Assembly (NCBI GenBank): GCA_022495005.1
Contig: JAGYXB010000956.1
Coordinates: 62,001-126,000, forward strand
Direction: 5' to 3'
Length of the DNA: 64,000 nucleotides
DNA from: Rhyacophila brunnea
Taxonomy: Eukaryota > Arthropoda > Insecta > Trichoptera > Rhyacophilidae
The position numbers and the translations under genes are program-made. The notes beneath the pieces were generated by a model that did not search any database, was not told the DNA's origin, and saw only the letters and a program-made list of their open reading frames with translations. Positions within the stretch are counted from its first letter, which is position 1. Each line of letters opens with the position of its first letter. Of this stretch, positions 1-12,169 are shown piece by piece.

Positions 1-260
1 AAAGTAAAACACTCTTATTGATTGCTAGGGGTCTGGGGTCCTATCAACTAAATTATTAATATATACGTGCGTTACAATGGAAATCAATATGAAATGTCAA
101 AATGTCATTTCAGTATTCTATATTTGTTTGTTTGTTTTTTATTTACTTCATATCAAGTACAAGTTTGAGCATATTGAGCATAATAATTCAACAGAAAATT
201 TGAAAACGTTGTATATAAAAAGTTCTTTTTATCTTGTAATTATTTTGTTCATTTAATGAT
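1..260. repeat. Copy of the 'ggttgctagg' family end, reverse orientation
   Basis: 'ctaggggtctggggtccta', 'aaatgacattttgacattt'-type words and 'aaaaagttctttttatctt' are the complement of 11925-12260. Runs off the window start. A shorter related piece is at about 729-825. Confidence 0.65.
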
Positions 261-1257
261 GTCAATAATTAATTATTGTCTTTCAAATTAATCAATGGGT
301 TTGTTTTACCAGTTGGATACCCATCCAAATGACAAATTATTTTGCAGGCTTTAATGAGTCATTCGTCAAAACTTAACCAAAAATTATTCATTGGGGTCTT
401 CGAATTTCATCGATTGTAATACAAGAAAACCCGTCTTAAATATAATTTGAATCATATTATGTGCATACTATATAATATTTAGACACACTTATAATTTTAT
501 TGTTGTCTTATTGGAAACTCTTTTTAACACATAGTTTGATTCTTAAATTGTTTGACAATCTCCATTTGCGCTGTCTGGAGTTGGGATTCTTAGAAGACGA
601 AATGAAATCAAACAACTTGACGAAATGAAAAAACACAGTTGGAAAATATTATTAAATTTGTAACGCATAGGTAGCTGAATCTCATCTGAATAACATCTGA
701 ATTTCTGAATTAAAGTACATTTTTTTTGATCGTTTAAGCTAGTCAAGTCAAGTTTATATTATTCAATAGAAAATTTAAAAACGTTGTATATAAGCAGTTC
801 TTTTTATCTTGTAATTATTTTTATTATTACTACCGAATTTCACAATATTTATATCTTTTTAAAAATCGTTTTAGAAAAAAATATAGTATAGAGAACAAAA
901 TGTAGATTTTTATTAGAGGAAAATATATCCAAATTGTCTAATATGTAGAACAATTTCCTATATCTGAGCAGTTTGTGTGAAAAGTTAGGAGATGAAAGCT
1001 TTTAATACTGTTTATTTATAAATCAACCGTTTTAATTAATTAATTAATTAGACTTATTTAGGTAAAAATGTCAGTAATATGGGATTCCAATATGCATTAT
1101 GAACTAATAAATCGTGCAAGATTCCGCGATTGCGAATAGCAGTGGTCAGTGGTGATTGACAGTTGGATCGTAAACGATGAGTAACACAAATAATACTAAA
1201 GAATAGTTGCCCATTCGCATTTGCCGGTAGGAACGTACACAGTGATACAGTATGTAG

Positions 1258-1840
1258 CAGTGGTGAAGGGTGGAGGTAGGCTGTTAAGATCCGCCATAAA
1301 TATTTCACACTAAACTTTGTCAGTCATACATACTTGTTTTCATTGAAATAAGATTACATTTTACAAATTGTGTTGGTTAGTTTTTAAAATTCAATTAAAC
1401 CCTGCGAAACCAAGCCATAATAGATAATAGTAAAATAAACTCGTATATCTATAAAATATCTCAAATTATGCAATTAAATAATACATAAATTTGGATATTT
1501 TATAGATAGAATAATAATTTTTATCTATTATAGTTTGGTTTAGGCATAGCTTAATGAATTAAAAAAATGATCCAACAATATGTGTAATACGTATTCTTAA
1601 TCTAATGAAAACAAATAAGTAAGAATGAAAAAATGTGCACAATTTTGTCATATCGCCTAAAATATACCAATACTATTACGGTTTGGTTTAGACAGGGGCT
1701 TAACTAATTTTTAAAACCAAACCAATACCATCTGTAAGTTGTAGTCTTATTTCAATAAAAACATATACATTTGACTGAAAAAGGTTAATGTGCACTATTT
1801 ATGGCGGATCTTAACAGCCTACCTCCACCCTCCGCCACTG
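1258..1840. mobile_element. hAT MITE ('cagtggcgaagggtggagg' family)
   Basis: 583 bp. 'cagtggtgaagggtggaggt' at the left, 'acctccaccctccgccactg' at the right, with further inverted similarity ('taagatccgccataaat'). Flanks share ATGTAG shifted by one base, so the TSD is eroded. Confidence 0.8.
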
Positions 1841-2146
1841 GATGTAGTACAAATTAGTTCCGATAAACGCTTGAGTGCCAACTTCGTTTAGGTAGGCATC
1901 TAAATTTCTTATTAATCCGTAGTGTTGTATTGTTTATTCTCATACATTTCCATGATACGATTCCTGTACAATAGTTTCATACATCCAACTTGCCATCATT
2001 GCAATATTATTTATCGATGTAGATAATTTTCCAATACAGAATTATTGATGGAAAAATAAATCAATTTACACTAGTTGTTGCAATGATTAAATTAGTTTTT
2101 ACAACTAAAGGTAAATTTTATATAAATTGTTTAATACCGACTCTTA

Positions 2147-2545
2147 GTTATTCCAAGAGATGTCACGGAGACTTGAAGCTTTCGAGATGTGGCTGAATAG
2201 ACGCATCCTCAAAATTCCTTGGACAGACCGGGTGACAAATGTTGAAGTTCTCAATCGAATGGGGAAGGACCGATAAGTTCTACATAGTATCAAAACCAGG
2301 AAACTACAATACCTCGGCCACATTATGAGAGGACAAAAATACAGCATTCCCCAACGTGTCATTCAAGGAAAGATCAATGGGAAGCGTAGCAGAGGACGGC
2401 GCCACATTTCGTGGCTTAAGAACCTCCGTGATTGGTACGAGTGCAGCTCCACCGAACTGTTCCGGGTAGCAGACGACAAAGATAAGATTGCCTTGGTGGT
2501 GGCCGACCTCCGCTAGGGGATGGCACAATAAGAAGAAGAAGTTAT
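2147..2545 (+). mobile_element. RTE-like LINE 3' fragment
   Basis: Frame with one stop: RRLEAFEMWLNRRILKIPWT, RKLQYLGHIMRGQKYSIPQR, GKRSRGRRHISWLKNLRDWY, ending in VVADLR and a (GAA)n tail. This C-terminal pattern is very common in arthropod RTE-like LINEs. Confidence 0.85.
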
Positions 2546-2562
2546 TCCTAAATAGCCATTAA

Positions 2563-2926
2563 GAGCGTACATAAGTGAAACGGCAAATGGTTTTCAACAA
2601 TATGTGGAACGAAATTTCGCAATCGTCGCCAGTTGGAGAGCGATAGTCGACCTGTTCGCACGTCAATTTGTTTTGTGATAGCGTCGGAGGAATATATTCT
2701 TAAATCGTGTAAAGATGACTAAAAAACGTTCCACATGTACTTGAAAATGAAAACATGTCAATGAATATACGATTATTATTACGAATATAATAATAAACAT
2801 AACGTTAAAAGGACGAATGTTGAATTTTTATGACAAATTATATTTCGTTCGGCTCGCGTCATTTGCACAATCCGCGCATCGCCTAGTCACGATCTTTTTA
2901 GACCATGCCTCAGCTGAACTATAGCC
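2563..2926. mobile_element. TTAA MITE, second copy
   Basis: 364 bp between TTAA at 2559-2562 and 2927-2930. Collinear with 26528-26892 (e.g. 'cacaatccgcgcatcgccta', 'atcgtgtaaagatgact'). Confidence 0.82.
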
Positions 2927-3289
2927 TTAAAAAAAATATTTTATAATTTATTAATTAACTGTGGTAGAATTTAATGAAGTGAAGTTTAATTTCGGGAATG
3001 TAAATCGCAATATAGACTCGATATGGTTGGGCATGTTTACATGCCCAGCACAGTGCATGGTTTAATTGAGAATGCATTTATTACAAATTGCAATTATACG
3101 AGTATTTTACTAAATGTAATTATTGCTTAATAGTTATCGTTAAGTTTGTGGGAAATGTGAACGGAATTCCAGAATACCCAACGATATGAATAAATTAGGA
3201 TCTGGGTGACAACATTACAAGAGAAATACTATGACGAACTGAGATAATGAATAGTTAGCTGCCTTCACCTCTCACCTGTTAACCGAATG

Positions 3290-3530
3290 TTACGTATCGC
3301 AGGTGTAGCCGCTTATTGAATTATATTTGGGAGATGCTCTCGAAGCCGCAGCAGCCGCGGCACGCCGACGTCATCCTGAACTTTCTTTTAAATATTTAAG
3401 CACGCGAACAAGTTTGTCGGGTTTTCCTCGCAGTCGAATAATGAAGAGCCGCGGGCCGATCTTACGCGCACGTCGCACAGCGCACGCTTATTATTTTCGA
3501 AGTAGGTTTTGGCGGGAATATTAGCGCGCA
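3290..3530. other. Isolated CpG-rich segment
   Basis: GC- and CpG-rich with Ala/Arg-rich open frame (65 codons on +) and a TGACGTCA-like word. Could be a promoter/CpG island of an unseen gene or a relic; no protein family is recognised. Confidence 0.3.
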
Positions 3531-3861
3531 ATTTTATTCAATTGTAGAACAGTGTTTTTTTTAAATGTATATATTGGTTCTTATTAAATATCTACCGTAA
3601 GTGGCGAAAAATTCCTGTTGTAAACGGGCGACGTGTAACCAATTACATTATTACCAGGTGCAAGTACGTTATCACTAAAAATTGGAGAGATCCTGACACC
3701 TGTTATTAATTAAGATAATATTAATACTTTGATTTAAAATATAAAAGCCGACTGCCAAAATATTAACGTATTTTAGGAAGTGCTTCAGAGAGTATTGTAA
3801 ACCTACTAGTGAATAGCGTCGCATTTAGATAAGGCGTACATAGCTTAGTTTCTAAAAAACA

Positions 3862-3965
3862 TGAACGCGAATCCCAGGGGCACGAGTTTGAATCCCGCTG
3901 GGCGTCGTATTTAAAAAAAAAAAAAAGCTTTTTCTAGTGGTTATATAATATTTCTCTGAGGTGTG
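3862..3965 (+). mobile_element. 5'-truncated tRNA-derived SINE (family A)
   Basis: Box B-like 'gagtttgaatcccgctggg', then 'cgtcgtattt', an A-run and 'gctttttctagtgg', parallel to 17229-17372. Confidence 0.6.
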
Positions 3966-4986
3966 TATTTGTGAAAAATGGTAACGTATAGCACCATCTT
4001 CCAATATGTCAACGTAGAGAATATTATTTTATCTATGGCTACCAATTTGTCCATAATAAAAATTTTCATAAAAATGTCCATAAGAAATCGTCATTAATAT
4101 GTACACAGATAATAAAATATCGATACTATAAAAATTAAGCAGTTTCTAGTTATAATCCAAATGGTTCATCGGATCGGGTCCAGCGATCTATTCGATACGC
4201 ATACAATTACGAATATCAAAACCTGAACAAAAACGAACCATAGTGCGAGTGAGAAAGCATTCGGCACGCTTATATCTCCACAATATGCGTTAGAGTAAAA
4301 TAAATTTTCTACGGCTGAATTAAATATGTTTTGAACACGTCGTCGGTAAATATTGATTTGAATGACTAGAGTCATTTAAACACTTTAATTTAGTAGAACA
4401 TATGGATGACGCACACTCTAGTGCACGCCAACCAAGGTCGTAAGAAGTTGCTCCTGGGAACTTTCGTCACAAATTGGAAGAGCGCCTAACATTCGTTATG
4501 TCACGGTATACGCTTGAATAATGGCTGGGGAGACGTAGTGGGTGGTGGAGGAAATTGCATGTAGACAATATGGTTAACTATGTTGTGTTTAAATTTGGTA
4601 GTCGTCCTGAAAAGAAACATGATGGTATAACGTTTGAATTGAAATGAAATTGAGGTTCTACTGTGTATTATATACAAGAAAAACGGCTTCATTATGTCGA
4701 ACAATACCCACTCTCTTTGTATTATTATTTTGAGACAAATACAAATTATATTGCTTTTCAAAATTTTGCGACAACAAATGTACCGCGAACGTGAAAATCT
4801 CTTATATCGTTCAGGAGTTTTATATTAGCTTTTTATTTATATTTTATTATTCACTTTTGTATATTCTACGTGCCCCTCTCACCTACTCTTAACTTAATGT
4901 CATAAAATAAACTCAACCGAGGTAGGTACTCTTGATTTTATGGTAATCTCAATCTTCGGTACAGTACATAAACAGGCATAAACAAC

Positions 4987-5360
4987 GGGCCTAGGACGAT
5001 TTGGCGCCGGGACAACTGGACGCCACGCAATTCGAAATTAAATAGACGTTAGGTACTTATAGGTACTTTTAAAAAAATATTTAATATTATTATTTATATT
5101 AAAATTATTATATTATTATGATGAGAATTTAAATATGCACACGTAAATACTGATTTAATCGTGCATATGTTTAATTTCCAACGAAAAAAGAGTTTTTTTT
5201 TTATTTTATCCGCAATAAAAAAACATTATGTTAAGAGTAAAATGAATTAAAACTACTAAGTAGTAGATAGAAATTGATTAAAATTCCTCGTCTACGTTCT
5301 GTATACGTGTCTACGACAGTGCGGCGTCCAATTGTCCTGGCGTCCAGTTGTCCCATTCCC
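4987..5360. mobile_element. TIR element with 8-bp TSD
   Basis: 374 bp. Both ends carry two tandem copies of a unit like 'ggacaactggacgcca', in inverted orientation. TSD TAAACAAC at 4979-4986 and 5361-5368. The 8-bp duplication suggests hAT or a related superfamily. Confidence 0.78.
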
Positions 5361-6028
5361 TAAACAACAGATGATGTTTCACATTAAACGTAGGGCCTTG
5401 TGATACACCCGATTAAAAGCGTGTGTAATGCTTGGCGAATTGGTCTGTTAGTAGAGGACGTATGTTGGTGGACCAAACTCTTTCATCTGGCTATTTTTTC
5501 AAAATGAGCTGTGACGTGAAAAGAGTTGGGAATTACTGATTTAGTGGGTGGACTGACTGTGGAAGTAAGTGGTACGTGGTACCGACTAAATACGTCTTGT
5601 TTCATCATCGTATGATATGAGTTTATTGAAATCGTGATGAAACAATAAACTTGCGGTGGGTTTGCCAGTCGCCACCAAATTAAGAGAAGCCAGAAGCTGT
5701 CGTCAAAGAAAGTTGGTTCCTTCTGGCAACATCGTAACGATATTTCGCAAAATAAAACTTTCACACCATCAGAATTGCTTCAATCGCAATACCAAACACC
5801 TTGTTCATTGAGCCTCATCAGATTATTATTTTCCGACATATATTATGTATAGAAGGCGTTTATTCTTCGCAGTATTTTACGTATTATTATAATAATATTA
5901 ATAATTAAGAAATATACACATTTAAAAAATAGGTAAATATGTAAGTATAGGTACCGTATGGGACGCAAATAGGATGCAAACCACATCCTCTGAGAATGTG
6001 TACGGAAAGGAAAGAGCAGCCCGTATGA

Positions 6029-7315
6029 CAGTGGCGAACGGTGGAGGTAGGCTGTTAAAATCCGCCATAAATAGTGCACATTACACTTTGTTGGTCATAC
6101 GTATTTGTTTTTATTGAGCTAAGACTACAATTTACAGATGGTATTGGTTAGTTTATAAAAACCAATTAAACCCTGCCTAAACCAAACCATAATAGTTTTG
6201 GTATATTTTGGGCGATACGACAAAATTTTGCACACTTTTTCATTCATACATATTTGTTTTCGTTGTATTAAGAACATATAATATTACACATATTGTTGGT
6301 TAATTTCTTAAATTCAGTAAGCCCTGCCTAAATAAAACTATAATAGATAAAAAATATTACTCTACCCATAAAATATTCAAAGTTATGTATTATTTAATTG
6401 CATAATTTTAGATACTTCATATATATATAGACGAGTATTTTTTGACTAGTATCTATTATGGCTTGGTTTCGCAGGGCTTAATTGTATTTTAAAAACTAAT
6501 CAACACCATCTGTAAATTATAGTCTTATTACAATGAAAACAAATACGTATGACCAGTGGCGCACCCAGGATTTAATATTGAGGGGGGCCCAAGGAGGATA
6601 ATGTAAATTAGTCCCATAGGATATTTTCTTCTTCACACCCTAATTTCTCGTTTATCGCCCTTTTGTCTATTGCACTCGGTGTACCTATACCATGGTCCCC
6701 ACATCCTGAAACGGGCCCTCAGGATAGGATATTTGGCGGGCCCCTACCTACCGCGAACATTAAAGGCAGTGTGAAACACTACATTAACGTTTTTCAAATT
6801 GTGTTTTAGTTCAAATTAAGGGTACTCATACAGTGAAATATTGGCGATTTTTAATACATTTACTTTAATAATGGAGCTATCGAGTATCGACACATAATAA
6901 TCAAAAAATATATTGCACAATTACATAATTGAACATGTTCATGGTTATGAAGTATAATAGCGCCGCAGGCGACTTTTTTATTATTAAAGCTAATGCATGA
7001 TGTGTGTTTATCTCACTTATCTGGTCAACCCGACACGCCGGGCCCCCAGGCTAGAGCCCTGTCAGCCTTTACCTACACCACTCCGGAATTCGGGTGGACA
7101 CCGAGAATTTTTTGACAGTTCCATTAGGGATTGGGTGTCTAAAATCATTCTGATAATTTTGGGGGGTGCCAGGGCCCCTTGCCCCCCCCCCCCTGGGTGC
7201 GCCACAGCGTATGACCAACAAAGTGTAATGTGAAACAACAAGTCAATGACTGACAAAGTTTAGTGTGCAATATTTATGGTGGATCTTAACAGCTTACCTC
7301 CACCCTTCGCCACTG
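6029..7315. mobile_element. hAT MITE ('cagtggcgaagggtggagg' family) inserted in the SINE array
   Basis: Starts 'cagtggcgaacggtggaggt' and ends with the inverted 'cctccacccttcgccactg'. The TSD CCGTATGA is at 6021-6028 and 7316-7323. 1287 bp because another hAT element (6554-7207) has inserted into it; without that insert it is about 625 bp, like its relatives. Confidence 0.9.
6554..7207. mobile_element. Nested hAT MITE ('cagtggcgcacccagg' family)
   Basis: Ends 'cagtggcgcacccaggattt' and 'cctgggtgcgccacag'. TSD CGTATGAC at 6546-6553 and 7208-7215. Interior with G-runs and 'tatctcacttatc'. Younger than the host MITE at 6029-7315. Confidence 0.88.
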
Positions 7316-7824
7316 CCGTATGAGCAGGTATTAAAAAGGCCAATAGTTAAAGTTTGTCGTTATTAAGCATGGCGGTCGTAGCATAATGGTAATGCACAGG
7401 GCGCGATACCCAAGAGACGCGGGATCGTTTCCTGCCGGGTGTCTTACTTTTTTTCAAAAAAGATTTTTTCTGTTGGCTATATTTTCTTATGAGTGTTTTC
7501 AAAATTACTCTGAGAATGTCTAACATGTGTACGGAAAGGGAAGAGCAGCCCTTATGAGCAGGTATTAAAAAGGCCAATAGTTAAAGTTTGTCGCAATTAA
7601 GCATGGTGGTCGTAGCATAGTGGTAATGCACAGGGCACGATACCCAAGAGACGCAGGTTCGTTTCCTGCCGGGTGTCTTACTTTCTTCAAAAAAGATTTT
7701 TTCTATTGGCTATATTTTCTTATGAGTGTTTTCAAAACTACTCTGAGAATGTCTAACATGTGTACGGAAAGGGAAGAGCAGCCCTTATGAGCAGGTATTA
7801 AAAAGGCCAATAGTTAAAGTTTAT

Positions 7825-7910
7825 CGCAATTAAGCATGGCGATCGTAGCATAGTGGTAATGCACAGGGCGCGATACCCAAGAGACGCAGGTTCGTTTCCT
7901 GCCGGGTGTC
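7825..7910 (+). ncRNA. tRNA-like block of array unit (representative)
   Basis: Box A-like 'tagcatagtggtaatgc' and box B-like 'aggttcgtttcctgc' at tRNA spacing. The acceptor stem pairs poorly (G-U pairs and one mismatch), so this is a SINE head and not a functional tRNA. Equivalent blocks lie near 7365-7440, 7605-7675 and 8068-8145. Confidence 0.6.
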
Positions 7911-8205
7911 TTACTTTCTTCAAAAAAGATTTTTTCTATTGGCTATATTTTCTTATGAGTGTTTTCAAAACTACTCTGAGAATGTCTAACATGTGTACGG
8001 AAAGGGAAGAGCAGCCCTTATGAGCAGGTATTAAAAAGGCCAATAGTTAAAGTTTATCGCAATTAAGCATGGCGATCGTAGCATAGTGGTAATGCACAGG
8101 GCGCGATACCCAAGAGACGCAGGTTCGTTTCCTGCCGGGTGTCTTACTTTCTTCAAAAAAGATTTTTTCTATTGGCTATATTTTCTTATGAGTGTTTTCA
8201 AAATT

Positions 8206-9786
8206 ATGTAGGTTATATACAAATTTACTGAAATGTAATTTTAAACTCCGTTAATATCGGCGACTAACTAACAAAGTAGGGACCTGTGTGTTATGTCGAA
8301 TGCATGTTCTTCATTTCTCCATTTATAACTATTTATTGCATGCTTCATATTAATTTATGGTTGTGTTTTATATTGTAACGTATTGGTCTATCATTTGTAT
8401 GTCATAATACCGTTTTCTGAATAAATAATAAATAAACAATTAGTTACAATTGTCTATAATCAATAAATTATTGGACTTTTTCAGAAACGGAGCTTATAAT
8501 TGAATCAAATATTTTGAAATCATAATATTAGGTACCTACCTACTGTCATCTCCCTCCATTTACGAAAGTGAAAAGATGCTGTTACTTTTATTTTTTTATG
8601 ATTTTTCATCTGGATTCGGGACTTGGAGGTGAACAAATAACACACCGGAATTGTGGTCAGAAACGACGAGTTTTATTTGTGTTAATATCTACTAATGGTT
8701 ACATTTTTATAATTTTCTTTTATGCGTAACACGAGTTAATAATGTTTACTCTTTGACTGTCTGCAGCTTTCTGTCGCACGGTACCAATGCGGCGTTGCCA
8801 ATATTAAATTTTGACGTCAAACATATACAACATTGCCGGTTTATTATTATTTATTTTCGTAATCAACCCTTACTATTTGTCGGCTTGGTACCGATTCAGG
8901 CTTCTCCAGATTCACAGAGACATCCCCAAATGGGGACCATTTGGGAGTGTAACACTACCTACCCAAATATGTATCTACCACATTCTTGCTGCAGCTTTAT
9001 ACCGTTCTAACAGGATGTACTAAGCAGTGCAATAATGGAAACCATGATTTCTTTAGTTTATGTGTATATATTTGTGTAAAAAATTGGCCAAACAACCACA
9101 GTGTCTTTCCCTACAAAAGAATAATATATCTGCATAAACAAATGAATCTTTTTACTGTATGTTACTAGATACAAAATTAATGTAGATACCTTCTATGGAG
9201 AATAAAATATTGGTGCCTTATTTATGTATGTCACGATTGGTTAATACACCATCACGATTGATTGAACGTGTGATAATATATCATGTAAATTATATTAAAT
9301 TCTACACATTGGTTTATTTCATGATGGCTATTACAGTTCTTAGCACCATAATCAAGACCGCATACACATATTATTAACAATTTGCATCAACTAAGTACTC
9401 TCAGAGAGAGATGGGATCTTATTTCCAATTAACAAATAATTAGAATATTTTTGAAAACCGTATTAATAAAATTAGCTTTAGGTGAAAATAGATTATTTTC
9501 TTCTCTATTTCTGTGAGTAAATTACATAATCAGAGAAATGTTGTTTATCTGTATAGGGTTGATGGTGGTGTGACAACTAATTATTATAGCTGTCAACTAA
9601 TAAACTGATCCGTAGAATATAATATAGTTTATAATTATAATTTACGAAGTGAAATTTTGTTCTTAATTGTAGATTAGTTTGAAACCAAGTAACCTGATTT
9701 TTTTGACAACTTTGAATATTGTTAAGGTTAACAACCATTTTGGGCTATTTATGAATCCACATGTGACAATTTTATTCAATGCGTCA
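8206..9786. other. No gene seen
   Basis: AT-rich sequence. The open frames at 8753-9377 have no recognisable domain, biased codon use or splice context. Confidence 0.4.
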
Positions 9787-10140
9787 ATAACATTGAGCTA
9801 CTTTACAAGCTGTGTTGGCGAATTTAAAAACGGGCAATTCGGCTACTGCGATTGTGATGATGACACACAAAACTTTCCATTCGCTGAGAAGCCAACAAGC
9901 TAGCGACTATTTTGACAGAACATAGTTCGTTTTATTAACGAGAGGTTGCTACTACGCTCTACCGCGCAGACGCAGTAAGCCCACACGCCGGCGTGTAGCG
10001 TGTAAAGTTGACCGGCTTTCAACTTTTCTCGGTAAATTGTTTACAATCTCCTTGTTAGCTTGTTCGATGATGACACTGGATGACTTTATAGGCAGATTGT
10101 GAATTCGCCAACAAGCAGCTCGTAAAGTAGCTCAATGTCA
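9787..10140. mobile_element. TIR element (MITE)
   Basis: 'cattgagctactttacaagc' then 'tgttggcgaattta' at the left mirrors 'gaattcgccaacaagcagct' then 'cgtaaagtagctcaatg' at the right. TSD not resolved. The short open frame over the left arm is a by-product. Confidence 0.7.
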
Positions 10141-10427
10141 TCTCAAATATAGTAGGAAATGTAATATTCACAGACAATTTCGGCAATACAGAAATCATGT
10201 GGTAGCAAAATACTAGATCAAACCATAGATATTGATGGCTGACGTCAGCTGGGTTTCATTTAAAATATGTCTCTTACTTTTAATGATATTGATCAGTTGA
10301 AAATGTATCTCTAAGAAACTTTCGACGAAGCGCATTCGAATACAACTAAGTCATATTTTTAAATAAAAAAACTTATATTGGATTTTTCATAATTATTGAT
10401 TGAATGATACCGGCCTCAGCTTATTAG

Positions 10428-10981
10428 GTCGTCTCAAAAGCAAAAGGACACTTGTAACATTTTGAGTTATGAATGTTATTTTATTCATAACTTTATTAAC
10501 TACATTATAGGTAAAATGGTTTTGTTGTAGCTAAATCCATGAAATCACAATTTACGAAAGAAAATAAAGATGAATAACTTGTGTATTTTCTACAATTAAC
10601 GTATAACAAAAACGTAACATATACTTACACGATTTTGCCAGTCTGTGTGCAGTGGATGCAAAAATAATATAAGAAAAAGGTACTTATGTGTAATTATTTT
10701 AAAATGTGAAAAGACCTTTGTACAAAAAAAGATATTGTTGCAAAAAAGGGCCCTTGTGAGTCACAAGGGCCCCTTTTTTGCAACAATTTCTTTTTTGTGA
10801 CAAGAATTTTCACAAGATATGAAAAATAAAAAAGAAATGCATTTCAATCTTTGAGTGATAAATCACCTGCGCTCCGAATTTCATTTCAAAATATTATTAA
10901 TAAACTCTATACGATTTTGTAAACTAAAAAAATACTTAAAATGCGTTTATCTTAAAGTGCCCTTTTTGCTTTTAGGGCGAC
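10428..10981. mobile_element. Fold-back element with central hairpin
   Basis: Ends 'gtcgtctcaaaagcaaaagg' and inverted 'ctttttgcttttagggcgac'. The centre is the 86 bp hairpin at 10718-10803. Confidence 0.65.
10718..10803. repeat. 86 bp near-perfect hairpin
   Basis: Left arm 'attgttgcaaaaaagggccc', right arm 'ggccccttttttgcaacaat', closing at 'ttgtga-g-tcacaa'. About 42 bp per arm with very few mismatches. Confidence 0.85.
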
Positions 10982-11164
10982 GATTGTACTCGTATGCTAG
11001 CTATTTTGTACTCACTGAATGAATCTGTATCCGCACATAGTAAAAAAAAAATATGATGGAGGGATATAAAAGCGGTTGACCGTGGGCTTATAACAGACGT
11101 CACTGCACTCTTCGTGGCTCGGAACTCGTGATACTTTGCTGCATTGGTTTATTTCTGTGACTTA

Positions 11165-11667
11165 GGGTCGTATGCATGAGATTCCCAAAAACCTTATAGG
11201 CTATATACTGCACGTTTGTATGCATGAGTACAAACGTAATTAGCTGTTAAATGACGTCACGAATGTGACATCTCATGTGTCAGGTGTTCGTATTATGGCA
11301 ATCTTATAAAATTTCATTCCCCGATAAATAATTCAAAATTTTGAAATTGTAAATGTGTCTGAAAGTGTGCGAACGGTACCATATAAATTTAATAATCATA
11401 AATCAATAATTATTATGAACTTTAAATAATTTATCAGTTATTTTATCACATTTATTTTATAATTCTACTTTACCAGTAAACATTTCCATATGGCAATAAA
11501 TACAGTTTTTGCCGGTAAAGCTTAACGTGAAAGTGACAGATTGAAGCAGCCATTTTGAATTTCGCGTGACGTCAGATTGCTTACGTCACAAACAGTGTTA
11601 TACGTTATATGATGGAACATCGGTTAAATAGCTTATATAGAATTGGGGAATCTCATACATACGGCCC
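11165..11667. mobile_element. Harbinger-type MITE with TTA target duplication
   Basis: 503 bp. TIRs 'gggtcgtatgcatgagattc' and the inverted 'gaatctcatacatacggccc', flanked by TTA at 11162-11164 and 11668-11670. The GGG start and 3-bp TTA duplication fit PIF/Harbinger. It contains several TGACGTCA-like words. Confidence 0.75.
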
Positions 11668-11924
11668 TTAGACTGTATCTTCGAGCTTCAATCCGTAAGA
11701 TATTCATCGAAATGACCGGCTACTACCACGAATCCTATCTTTTGCTGACGACCATCCTCTGAAGCCGGTATTATGAGTGAATTCTACTTCCACAACGCTC
11801 GAACCTCAACTCTCGGATGATAACTAAATTTAAGCAAGGAAAAATATTATTATAACATTAAAGTTAGCGATTTACCGAGCTTTAATTACTTTCTCAACCA
11901 GAAGATCAAACATATAAATAAAAT

Positions 11925-12169
11925 TACTAGATAAAAAGAACTTTTTATATACTTATTAATTGTTCTGATAGAAATAATACTGAATGTCATTTTGACATGT
12001 CATATTGATTTCCATAGTAAAGCACGTATATATTAATAATTTAGTTGCTAGGACCCCAGACCCCTATGACTTAATAATCACAAGATAAAAAGAACTTTTT
12101 ATTTACAACGGTTTTAAATTTTCTGTTGAATCATATAAACTTGACTTGACTAGCTTAAACGATCAAAAA
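11925..12169. repeat. Partial tandem copy of the 'ggttgctagg' family end
   Basis: Repeats 'agataaaaagaactttttat', 'gaaatgtcattttgacat' and 'ttgctaggaccccagacccc' just before the left arm at 12170. Confidence 0.65.

Larger units (their letters stand above)
5986..8205 (+). repeat. Four-copy tandem array (about 233 bp unit) containing tRNA-like SINE
   Basis: Units start with 'ctctgagaatgt' at 5986, 7508, 7741 and 7974; the first is interrupted by the hAT MITE at 6029-7315. Each unit contains a spacer ('gagcaggtattaaaaaggcc') and a tRNA-like block with D-stem GCAT/ATGC and T-stem GCAGG/CCTGC around TTCGTTT. Units 3 and 4 are nearly identical, so the array expanded recently or is being homogenised. 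Confidence 0.85.

Noticed and set aside
7360..8150. Repeated tRNA-like blocks as genuine tRNA genes
   Set aside because: Box A/B and two stems are present, but the acceptor stem pairs poorly and the blocks lie in a repeat with a SINE-like tail shared with 3.9 and 17.3 kb.
8753..9377. Overlapping open frames of 60-85 codons
   Set aside because: AT-rich composition, no domain, no consistent splice sites.
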